Assembly: GCA_037447655.1 (NCBI GenBank)
Contig: JBBHKE010001084.1
Span: 58,742 to 122,741, forward strand
From: Zygnema cylindricum
Taxonomy: Eukaryota > Streptophyta > Zygnematophyceae > Zygnematales > Zygnemataceae
Length of the DNA stretch: 64,000 nucleotides
Direction of reading: 5' to 3'
The position numbers were made by a program, and so were the translations under genes. Within the stretch, counting starts at the first letter, position 1; every line of letters starts with the position of its first letter. A model generated the notes under the pieces. That model had not been told where the DNA came from and ran no database searches. It saw only the letters and a list, made by a program, of their open reading frames with translations. Below are positions 22,375-32,109 of this stretch, in pieces.

Positions 22375-22680
22375 CTTACTGCTCAGGGGGGCAAATTAAG
22401 TGATTCTTTTTCCTGCGGACTCAGGGGAGTCCAAATTACACAACGGTGTAGTCGGTAAGAGATTTCGACTGCCAGGGTTGCGGCATTTATAAGGGAAAGT
22501 CAAAGTGGGGGAATGTGTCTAAATACTCATATTCTAACTTTGCATTCTGTGGGAGAACTTAGCACACATAAAGTCTTCTTTCACACGGGTGAAGTTGTAT
22601 TGGAGTTCTGACTGTAGGGTATCAGTCATTTGGACTTGTATCAACTTGGAGTCGACACTATCTGTTGTTTTTTGGAAGAT
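22375..22680 (+). repeat. Copia-family LTR fragment (R/U5) next to the outer element
   Basis: CTTACTGCTCAGG through CAACTTGGAGTCGACACTATCTG matches the plus-strand LTR fragment at about 9,265-9,560. Each flank of the outer element therefore carries the same LTR part, not its two halves. Confidence 0.65.
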
Positions 22681-23940
22681 TCATTTTCGTACATGCGTGT
22701 GCTCGCGTGATCGCATAACCGGATGTAATATGGTGGTTCGAATGGATTTGTGGATTGGGGGGTAATTGTACGGATGAATTTAATGTGACGTAAAAGTACA
22801 AATAAGTGACGCGAAGAAGCGTACGAACAATACGGAATGCGAAATAAAAATGGACGGCGGATCGCTTCGCGATTTCATTTGAAATATTCGAAGGGTTTGA
22901 AAAAGTACGCCGGCCATACGAAACATAATGTGACAGACCGCATTTGTTAAATGTGACGACGGAGCGTCGTATTTGACACGTGAGATTTACGGCGAAGTAC
23001 GTGGTTTCATACGAACAGGATTTGGATAGTACGGTTTAATTTCGGCAGTGGTTCGAGCTACACGTGGAGGGCGGACGACGTCCGCCGATATTTCCAAGGG
23101 ATCGTATTGTTTGATGACGTGTTATTAAGTGGACCGTACATATGCGATGTCGGTTCACTACGTGGACTTATCGACAAGTGACTAAGCAAGTTGTCACTTA
23201 TGACGCGGATTTGTGGATGCGTCGGTGTAAATATTTGAAGAAACATTTTCTTGTCGTATATGTATTAATAAATTAGAATTGATTATGATGTTTATATTTA
23301 AGTGATCAATTAGGGTTTTTGATAGTTTAATTTGTGTGTGTACGATGTCGTACTTGTAGATAAGTGTACGCTTACGATTGTTTGACTCTCAGGTGTACGC
23401 TAACGATTAGTTTACTCTTACTAACAAGTTATTATTCGTAAATAGGATTTAGTGAGAGTTGCGTAATTTACGTTGGTTATTTTGACACTTAGTGATTCTT
23501 TGACAGCTCACAAGTGTATATATAGGAATGAGCTTTGTTAGGAATAAATTATCAATGCTTGTTAGAAAAGTAGGGACCAAAGATGTAGTATTTTAGGGTT
23601 GGCGATTAGGTCATGCACTTTGAATGAAATAATGATTATTTGATTATACTTTGATTATACTTTTTTTAATGTGTGATGCATTTGTGTGTTATTACTTATT
23701 TATGTTATTTTATATATGTTTGATATGCATTGTTTATGCATTTGTCCTAGGGGTTGTTCGTACCGATTATTCCATCAAAACTTAGATGTTGTCATAGGGT
23801 TTATTTATGTTGATCATTCCATGAAACCCTAAATGTTGTTTGTTGCGTCTGTGTACGCATATGGAGGATGCATTTCAAATGCTTAATCATTGGCCTAGCT
23901 TTGCTTAACATTTTGTTTGATAGTTTGAGTGGCTTCTGCT
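22681..23940. other. Non-coding stretch upstream of copia-4
   Basis: No open frame of note. It is rich in GTAC (for example 22,690-23,120) and in the motif GTGTACGCTTACGATT / GTGTACGCTAACGATT (23,365-23,410). It may be the LTR or leader of the copia remnant that follows, but I cannot define LTR ends or a second copy. Confidence 0.35.
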
Positions 23941-23944
23941 GTCT

Positions 23945-25619
23945 ATTTTAGACCAAAGAACAACATCATACGTCATTTGAAACATATGATAAAAGTCTGT
24001 TGCATGCACGGTGTGGATCTGACGTCAAGTGAATAAGTCAATGGTTGCTCTGGATGTAGTCAAGATCGCCAGATCCGCAAGTCTCACCTATCTAAAGACA
24101 CTAATTTTCGTTCAACTCATCCACTTGAAAAAGTACACGTGGATCTATGGGGCAATATCAAACTTGAGAGTTTGGGGAGAAACAAGTATATTATGGTAAT
24201 TGTGGACGATTAATCGAGGTTCACATAAGTATATCTTCTCAAAAATAAATTCGATGCATCCGCCAAATTTGAGGAGTGGCATGTCATGGCGGAACGATAA
24301 TTCGAACGAAAATTAAAGGTGGTCCGACCCGATTTTGGCGCGAGTTCAAGGCATTTGATTTGTTTTGTAAGCAATCGGGGATTCATCAAGAGTTTACGGC
24401 TTCATACTCACCAGAGTCGAAAGGAATTGCCGAAAAAAATAATAGAAATCTTCAAAAAATGGTACGATCGATGATTCATCGATCGGGTAGAAAAGATTAG
24501 TTGTGGGGAGATGCATTATTACCGGCAAACTACATTTGCAATTGACGACTTACCTCTATTTCGGGCGATAAGAGTCCTCATGAACTTTGGTACAAGCGAA
24601 AACCCTCCTTACATCACCTTCGTATTTGGGGATGTCGGGCGACCGTTTACATCGAATCGATGAAACAAAGAGTTATATTCTCCTCTTGTAGTTGGTACGG
24701 ATTTTTTTTCGGCTATAGCTTCAAAGGGAGTCTATATCGTGTTTACGACCCGATCCGACATGTGGTGAAAGAGAGTCGCAATGTCAATTTCCATGAGGAT
24801 CTCAAATCAGCAATTTCTTGATCCAAGAAATCACCATCAAATCATGATTTTCTTGAAGAGAGTGAAACTCTTTCTTTCCCACATCTCGATGAGTCGGATT
24901 TCTAAAATGAGGCGGATCCGATCGTCAACATTAAGAGGGGGAGAGCTAATTCCGAAATTCATCCAGAATTAGTTGATTTTGACGAGATCCGAAGTGAAAA
25001 ATCCCGAATGTCTTCGGACATTCATCTATCTTAAAGCTCTAAATCTCCAAGCTTTTCTTTCCATAAGGAAGAATCCGAAATTGAAAAATCCAAAAACGAA
25101 AAAGAAATTAAAAATTCATTTAGAAGGAGTCAACGTGAGACAAAAGGGAAAAAACCAAATCTCTTGTCTTTTGATCGCAAAGGGGGAAATGTCAAAAACT
25201 CCCATTACTTTATTTCAGCCGCTTCCGAGGAAGCTTTCCTCTTGTAGCAATCATTAAGTGATAGCATGTCCGGCGATCCCCAATCATACGTCGAGGCACG
25301 AGGATCTAGAGATTGGGAGAATAAGTGGAAACTGGCGTGGGAGAGAGAATTAAAATCAATTATCGATAATAAAACTTTTGAGTAGGTGAGTCTTCCGGTG
25401 TGAAAGAAGGCTATTGATGCTAAATGGTTAAGACAAAAACTGGTGCTACAGGGGAAATAGTAAAATATAAGGCTATATTGGTTTGTAAGGCTTTCAACAA
25501 GTAGAGGGGGTTGATTATTTGGAAAGATATGCACTAGTTGTGAAATTCGATTCTTTGAGAATGTTATTTGCGATTCCGATCGAGGGAAATAAGCATATAA
25601 ATTAAGGAAACCATAAGAT
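23945..25619 (+). pseudogene. Copia-4 pol remnant (different copia lineage)
   Basis: This is a heavily mutated Ty1/copia polyprotein, not close to the family above. Readable integrase segments are HPLEKVHVDLWGNIK (about 24,120) and VDD-SRFT with a stop inside (about 24,205). FKAFDLFCKQSGIHQEFTASYSPESKGIAEKNNRNLQKM (24,342-24,458) holds the conserved glutamate in an IAEKNNR context. Copia-type reverse transcriptase N-terminal motifs follow (KWKLAWERELKSIIDNKTFE near 25,330, KAIDAKWL, then VVKFDSLRMLFAI near 25,540), with stops between them. The solo LTR at 25,625 truncates it before the YVDD region. Confidence 0.75.
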
Positions 25620-25624
25620 AGGTA

Positions 25625-26811
25625 TGAAACTCTGAGACCTCCATAGGCCCTCATCATTGGCCCTCAGAGTAGGCAGATCCAAAGAAGCTAATCTAGATAG
25701 TGCCGACTGATAACTTGATATATACCCAAATGACTGACCCCTTGGCAGTCAAAACCCCAATATAGATTCACCCCTGTGAAATAACACTTTCTGTTTGCTC
25801 AGTTCCACCACAGAATGCAAAGTTAATATATGAGATTTGGACACATTCACCCACTTTGATTTTCCCTTAGAAATGCAGCCACCCTGGCGAACAAAAACTC
25901 TGACCGACTACACCCCTGTGTAGCTTGGACTCTCCTGAGTCTGCAGCAAAAAGAATCACTGAAAATGGTCAAGTAAATTGATGGTTATGGCTGCCCAAAG
26001 TTTTCCTTTTTTACAAGTTGCTCTCTGGGAGAGGCAGCTACCTACCCAAAATTTTCTAAGTCCTATTCCCCCTCTAAAACTCTATCTACTGAAGTACGGC
26101 ACCAATCAAATTATTGTGTCGTACAGAAAAGTACAAGTGTCTGTGTACTTTTTGTACGGCCATTGTACAACATGGCCAAAATGTCGACACGTGTCAAATC
26201 AGGATTTGTTCCCGTAATCTCCGGAGTTCTCGTAATCCAATGTTATCATGCGACGTGTCATCTGACGTGGCAAAGACCATAAAACGCCAAAAGTATCTCT
26301 TCCGTGATAGCGGCGCCTAACGCGGCCGTCTGATAAAAAACCGGCTATAATCCTAGCCGCTGAAATTCGACGCGCGGTATTTGTTTGGCTATCGAAACAA
26401 ATGCGCGGTATCCGTTCCGTCCCCATACCGTACTCCGTACTAAATCAAACTATATCTATGCACTAAATATCTATTCTCCGTTAAACGAATTAATATATTT
26501 GTAACAATTTATAAATTTATCAAACCCTATGTATCGTAGTAATAGTCTTAGATTTAATGGTTAGATCTAACGGCTACGGGAACTTGACCGACGGCAGGTA
26601 CCAGGATCAATTCCTGGGTCCGTCATGTTCCTTTTGGTAAATCTACCTAATCCACCCCTGTCTTCTCTAGTGAACTTAGGCAGCCATGGCTCTAGCTCCC
26701 TATCAAGCCTTCAGTGACTACAACAAGAGTGGGGGCTTGGAGAAGGGAGTCAGGGACAGACTGCCTTTGCTCTTTTTCTATAAAGACCTAGAAAATACTC
26801 AAATATCAACT
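25625..26811 (-). repeat. Solo copia LTR with TSD AGGTA
   Basis: This is a 1,187-bp LTR of the same family as the nested copia, antisense, ending GGTCTCAGAGTTTCA on the minus strand. It has no internal region on either side and is flanked by AGGTA at 25,620-25,624 and 26,812-26,816. This is the product of LTR-LTR recombination. Its first base is probably mutated (AGTTGATATT where TGTT is expected). It contains a GTAC cluster (26,098-26,172) and a tRNA-like module (about 26,540-26,620). Confidence 0.88.
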
Positions 26812-26816
26812 AGGTA

Positions 26817-27190
26817 CCATATACAATTGTCTCATTAACGACATCAAAATGTGTTTTAGTGCATTCGTGGCGAGAATAATTTCATAAGTCAATTTTTCTT
26901 GAAACTTGTTGCACCAGATGGATTATTCTTGTTAAAATCACGATAGGAATTTTATCGGTGTCAGGAGAAATATCTGATTATTTCATGATGTGGAGGTACG
27001 TGTAAGGAAATTTGTGAGCACTCAATACAATAATATATGCAATATGTCTCTAATTTATATTCCACGCATCAAACACTAATATTGCTGAACGTCTATTTTA
27101 GTCCTTCGATGATAATTTGTGATTGTTAATGTCTCTGTGTTTGGGTCCGATTGACCCATTGCTGTAGGGCAGCAGGCCTTAGGTTTGCAA
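26817..27190. other. No feature recognised
   Basis: AT-rich sequence with no supported gene or repeat. Confidence 0.4.
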
Positions 27191-27194
27191 CCAA

Positions 27195-27560
27195 GAGGTT
27201 TCTCATCTACTCCATCCTTAACCCCAAAACCCTTATGGAGATGGGAGAACCTTTGGTGATGTGGTCCACACAAATTCGACTAGGACACATGTTTCCTCTT
27301 GTACACCGTTGCGTATCGACGGAGAGGCTCTAAACGTAGCCGCATAGAAGGAAGGAGACTACACTCATCGAGACCCCGTCAAATCAATTTGTTTCATTTG
27401 CATTAGATATTTCAAGACATTCGGGGTAATATTTCAACATTTTCCTTCGCGATTTTGTGTGAAAATCTTATGGATCTAGAGGTCCGAGAATCTTCGACAA
27501 AGACTTGTGACTTATTTCTCCCGTCAACAAGTTGCCCTTCAATAAGATCAATTCGCGACC
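27195..27560 (+). pseudogene. RLE-type LINE pol remnant, copy 3 (C-terminal fragment)
   Basis: Short translated stretches match the C-terminus of the LINE protein at 28.6-30.5 kb. TFGDVVHTNSTRT at about 27,250 corresponds to TFGDIVLTNPAST. GDYTHRDPVKS at about 27,357 corresponds to RDYAHRDVMDG, followed by a region matching MAVEIFGCLG. LVTYFSRQQVALQ at about 27,510 corresponds to LTSFYRQRFSVALQ. Frames change between them. Only the endonuclease end and tail region remain. Confidence 0.65.
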
Positions 27561-27639
27561 CTCTTCTAACAAAGTACAGTGGTAGATGATAAGTGGGGCC
27601 TTCTAAATTTTCCACCAAGAGATCTACTCCACATCTACG

Positions 27640-28361
27640 ACCTTCGTGGTCGTGGGCCTTAGCTTGTAAGGCTTGTCAATAGTCATCGATTTTTTTCTGT
27701 TCGTGGGTAGTCATCTTCAATAGTTAATGAGGTAAATACTTGTTTAGTTAGCATTGTCTTTCAAGTTTAGTCTTTTAAAGTTAGCCCATTTTCCGTTTAT
27801 TCTTGTTAGTAGTATATTTTTTTTCAACCCAATGGTTTTCCATGGCAATTAAAATGATTTTTTTTTTCTTTCCAACAAAAGAACTTACTTTTTGACATAC
27901 TCGTTTTAGTGAGGATTTTTTATCGTCATATAGAAGATTGAGCTCCGTGGGACTTAAAGTGTTTCCTTGAAGGTACAAAATCTTTAAGATTTGTAGAAAG
28001 CTGTTTTAAAGTTGATAATATAGTAGAGATTTGTACGATGAATAACGCTATACGTTTTTCTTGCCAATTGTAGTACATGACCACGTGTAGCCGGAAGTAT
28101 AAGTATAGCGGAAGGAACTTACGTAGACCGTACCATCCGAAATACTGTGAACACTTTGTCGTTTTCTTCTAAGGTGTGAAATATAGAAGTTGCATGTACA
28201 ACGTTCAATTCATACAAGGTTTGGTCCACTTTGTAATAATTTGTACATTTATTGAATACACTCTATAATTTGTAGATTTATTTGGTACATGTTAGTTGTA
28301 CACATACACTTTTGCATGTACTTTTGGAAATAAAATCTTTCTTTTCTTATATGATAATTAC
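27640..28361. other. No feature recognised
   Basis: AT-rich sequence between LINE fragments. I see no gene. Confidence 0.4.
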
Positions 28362-28610
28362 TGGCCGACTTTATTAAAAAGCGCGATGGTAAACCATCTG
28401 AGTCCATAAGAACAAAAAAAAGTAGCATTGCTAAAACTGAGAAACCACATAACAAGGGAATAAACAAAAGGGAAAATAAAGGCAAAACCAAAGAAAATAC
28501 GAAAGGATGGTAAGGAAGTCTAAAACACCCAAAAAAACCAAATCCAACAAACAAAACATCAAAGGAAAAAGCTAACACGTAGCAAAAAAAACCCCAACAT
28601 AACTAAAATT
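28362..28610 (-). repeat. LINE 3' terminal region
   Basis: This is the minus-strand 3' tail of the LINE. It contains GGACTCAGATGGTTTACCAT and ends in a region reading TTTAATAAAGTCGGCC. The last about 150 bp are strongly similar to plus-strand 51,268-51,425, which defines the conserved 3' end of the family. Confidence 0.7.
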
Positions 28611-30485
28611 TTACGGAAAGCAACCACGTAAGTCCCTGAATCTCGGAGGAGCATGAGGAGGAAGGTCTGGAACACGCCGTCGATCCATAACGGCAATAGA
28701 CGATCGAAGTAACATAGAGGCCAACACCTTTTGTAGGGCCACGGAAAAACGTTGACGATAAAAAGAAGTAAGGACCAAAACAGGAAAGCTCCCAGGTCCT
28801 CGCCTCTCGAACGAGCGTCGACCACAAGTACGGAAAAACTCGTCCAAAGCAACACCCAAGCAACCAAATATCTCGACTGCCATCGGAATGAAGCCATCCA
28901 TCACGTCGCGATGGGCATAATCACGCTCTTTCCTTTTAGCTGCGTCACGGGTAGCCATTCCCATATGCCGAGCCGCTTGGTTGACGACTGTAGTTGAGGC
29001 AGGGTTCGTCAAAACAATGTCACCAAATGTTCGACGCGCACCATCAAGTAATACAAGGTCGATCCGACGCGAAGGAATAATGTGAGAGACCTCGCGATGA
29101 ACAGAAAATCCCCCCTCAGAAGCGATAGTAGCGATGGTGTCTCGAATCGTGTCGTGCGCATGAATGAACTCGCCCCCGTGGGAGCAATGAAGCAAATGGA
29201 CCCCATCGGGCCCGAGAACGTGGCAGCAAGAGCAAACAAGTGAGCCAAGCAAAGGTGGGTGAGGGAGGCCAAGCCGAAATCTAAGGGCCGTGGTGAACTG
29301 AGCCGGGGTGAAACAAATAGTGGATAGGATAGGGACGGCCAATGGCCAAGCTCCAGAGCCAGGTCCGCCACAAGACCGAAAACGTGCACGCGAAGAATTG
29401 GAAGGAAGCGCCTGAAGAAGCTCAGATTTAATAGCGGCGACAACCCGATCAGAAATGGATTCTTGAACACGTGCAACTGATGTCGTAACGAGAGTGGAAA
29501 AAATTGGCATGTCCTCGATAGCAGCCGGATTAAGAGAACGTGATGCATCCAAAAGGGACCGCTGGAAGGCGAGCTCACCATCTGAAACACGGGGAACCAC
29601 GTCCGCAAGAATAGGAGTGTCCCCGGCCAAAAAACGAGAGACAATAATGGAAGCAACAAGGCACCAACTCCCCAAATAGGCGGCAGGAGTAACACGCGCC
29701 GTCAAGAGTAAACCCAAACCGCCAACCGAGATAGGAAGAGAGGCTTGGATGCGTGCCACAGGCCCAGACTCGCGATCCAAAGCTCCACGGCCCAACAAAG
29801 TATAGAGGACATCCATAAGCCGATCATCGAATGCAGAAAGTGAGGAAACAAAGGATGGGGTGGGAGGGGAAGTCCGAGTAAGGTAGGAGGGCTGGTGAGG
29901 GAAACATCGTGTGAGAAGAGCAAATGCCACTTGGGGATCAGAAAGGTGAGGAAGGTCGTCCACGTGGGATAAATCTGTCTGAAGAGCGGAATCAAGGAAT
30001 GTCGTGACGTATGGATCAGAACCAAGCGGGCAACCCAACACACGAATGCCTTCGGAAGGAGGAGTCTGAAAACCAAGAGGGGGAGTGAAAGGAGGAGGAA
30101 TAGGACGTGGTGACCAGACAACACACTTAGAGGGCTGGACCGAAAGATTGAGTTCGGCTAAGCGAGCCTTGAAAAAGTTGTAGGCCGGTATAACTTGGTC
30201 CGAAGGACCAATAATGTGTGTGTCATCCGCAACTGAAAGGAAGATGCAAGAAGGATAAGCAGCTGCAGAAGCTCGAAGGGCACGGTAATGGGCTAGGGCA
30301 AACAGAGGGCCCCCAAGAAGATCACCTTGACGAGTGCCAGTCGTGGAGGAAAGTGGGACCAAATCATCATCAGTGGAGAAAGAGAGGCTACTGCTCAGAG
30401 AATAAAAAGCTCTCACAAAAGGAAATATCTGGACAATCGGGGAAGGTGCAGCCATAAGCTCCGAAAAAATGGCATTCCGATCCAA
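28611..30485 (-). CDS. LINE reverse transcriptase with R2-like C-terminal endonuclease (5'-truncated)
   Basis: This is the open 624-codon remainder of a non-LTR retrotransposon polyprotein, truncated inside the reverse transcriptase domain. It keeps GTRQGDLLGGPLF (residues 50-62, template-grip motif) and the catalytic VADD (85-88). A long thumb/linker follows, then a zinc-type motif C418-x2-C421-x8-H430-x3-C434 in CSCCHVLGPDGVHLLHC. Behind it lies a PD-(D/E)-type region: REVSHIIPSRRID (D476), GDIVLTNP (D489) and an A-x3-A-x3-K-x3-Y-like stretch. This order (RT, CCHC, restriction-like endonuclease) is that of R2-type LINEs. L1 and RTE instead carry an N-terminal AP endonuclease. Upstream of 30,486 the frame is closed and unrelated. 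The annotated Met is simply the first in the surviving frame. The proline of the PD motif is Ile here, so cleavage activity is uncertain. The absence of stops suggests a fairly recent insertion. Confidence 0.8.
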   Translation of the reverse strand: MDRNAIFSELMAAPSPIVQIFPFVRAFYSLSSSLSFSTDDDLVPLSSTTGTRQGDLLGGPLFALAHYRALRASAAAYPSCIFLSVADDTHIIGPSDQVIPAYNFFKARLAELNLSVQPSKCVVWSPRPIPPPFTPPLGFQTPPSEGIRVLGCPLGSDPYVTTFLDSALQTDLSHVDDLPHLSDPQVAFALLTRCFPHQPSYLTRTSPPTPSFVSSLSAFDDRLMDVLYTLLGRGALDRESGPVARIQASLPISVGGLGLLLTARVTPAAYLGSWCLVASIIVSRFLAGDTPILADVVPRVSDGELAFQRSLLDASRSLNPAAIEDMPIFSTLVTTSVARVQESISDRVVAAIKSELLQALPSNSSRARFRSCGGPGSGAWPLAVPILSTICFTPAQFTTALRFRLGLPHPPLLGSLVCSCCHVLGPDGVHLLHCSHGGEFIHAHDTIRDTIATIASEGGFSVHREVSHIIPSRRIDLVLLDGARRTFGDIVLTNPASTTVVNQAARHMGMATRDAAKRKERDYAHRDVMDGFIPMAVEIFGCLGVALDEFFRTCGRRSFERRGPGSFPVLVLTSFYRQRFSVALQKVLASMLLRSSIAVMDRRRVPDLPPHAPPRFRDLRGCFP

Positions 30486-30710
30486 TGTATAATTATATAC
30501 ACTATCAAGGACTTAGGGCAAAGCATCGATATTGGAGGCCGTCCTTTTTTTTTGTACATATTGCCTTAAAACCCTTAACTGAATTTTGTGCGAACAACCG
30601 TAAATTAAATTTGTAATTGTGTATCTATAAAGTACGAAGTGAACGATCGTGTTTTTGGTCTATGGCATGAACCCCTTAGATTTTTTCGCAATTTGACTAT
30701 TTGTACGCTA

Positions 30711-30980
30711 CACCCTGAATCGCTTAGAATTAATGTTTTTTAAGCCGCTTAAAGCATCTTTTCTCTGTGCACACTTATCGGATTGAAAAATCAGACGGTT
30801 GCGATTGAAAGACAAGGTTCTCACCTTTCGATTGATGGTCTACAACCATAAAGGTGTGCACAGCGATTGAAAGACAAGGTTCTCACCTTTCGATTGCTGG
30901 TTTACAACCATAAAGGTGTGCACAGAGAAAATATGTTTTAAGCGGCTAAAAAAACATCAACACTATAAGCGATCACGGTG
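30711..30980. mobile_element. Stowaway-like MITE, copy 2, with internal tandem duplication
   Basis: CACCCTGAATCGCTTAGAATT and its inverted partner GCGATCACGGTG are bounded by TA (30,709 and 30,981). A segment of about 70 bp (GCGATTGAAAGACAAGGTTC through AAAGGTGTGCACA) is repeated in tandem at about 30,796-30,862 and 30,863-30,925. Confidence 0.8.
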
Positions 30981-30984
30981 TAGC

Positions 30985-32075
30985 GTTTAGTGGGTCGGGA
31001 CTCTGGAATTGATACATGCCATCTCAAATTCCATAATTGTGGTGGAAAAAAGTGACATACAACAGTTAGATTTAAGAACAATTTTTTATTTTCTTTGCCA
31101 GATTTAAGAAGGAGTGCCAAAAGGAGTGGGTTCCAAAAAATAGTGGATTGATAGTACAAAAGAAAGCAATAGTTTAAGCAATTTCAAAGGGAGAGAAGCA
31201 AAATTTGCAAAATGATAAAATAATAAAATAATTTGTTGTAAGAAGCAAAATTTGCTTTATCCAAAGTTACAGAAATCATGGTCATTCGACAAAACATATA
31301 ATTGAGAAGATTAAAAACCCCGACCAAAATGTGCTTCGAAAAAAGAGAACTCGTTTTGCAATTTTACATGTCCAAAATTTTAATTCACACTCCAACACAA
31401 CTCATATCAGACCAAAAATTATCGAACGAATGTGTTTGGTGGTGCTTCTGGTTTTAGATTGGCATTGGTGTTCACGCAAGAGGACAAACACAAAAACAAG
31501 AAAAACATAGGCTGAAAACAAGAAATCTCATAAAATAAAGTCACACCCTCGTCCTCGTTCTCATCGTAATCTTTATTAAAGCAATATCATTCGCGGCTGA
31601 TAAGAACTCGAGGAAGCAAATATTATCTAGAGGGATGATCTCTTTAACAGCAAAATACCAATATTTTGGACAAATGAGTCACGATAGACAAAGTGAGGTC
31701 ACAAATCTTGAACCTAAATGCCGGTCCTCGTTTGGTTCACTATTGCACTATCTGAGGTTTCAAATTATGATGATAGGCAGAGTTAGCTTGTTGTGCTAAC
31801 CTACATACTGAGCAAAAAGCTATAGACTTTTTGGTTAAGCTTTCCAGTCAATTTTTTCGGGCCCAGGGCGAGGACTCTAACAATGAAAGAATATCGGTTC
31901 AAAAGCGCCCTTCAATTGAGCTGCAGTGATGCTAAACTTCTTCCAACAACCTAAAACCTTAATGATTAATGATGGAAACTGCCATGACAACATTTATCTC
32001 ATGGATGAAAAAACTCTAAAATATCCTAAAGACTAAGCAAACGGACAAACAATCAAATTTTTTTTTGTGAACAAT
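30985..32075. other. Intergenic, no gene seen
   Basis: AT-rich sequence downstream of the receptor kinase gene. I see no supported feature. Confidence 0.4.
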
Positions 32076-32081
32076 TTTATT
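32076..32081 (-). terminator. Candidate poly(A) signal of the receptor kinase gene
   Basis: AATAAA on the minus strand lies about 28 bp after the stop codon, followed by an A-rich stretch. It is close to the stop for a plant 3' UTR, so other signals further on may be used. Confidence 0.35.
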
Positions 32082-32109
32082 CAGAGGAAGCATCCTAATT
32101 GGATTATCC

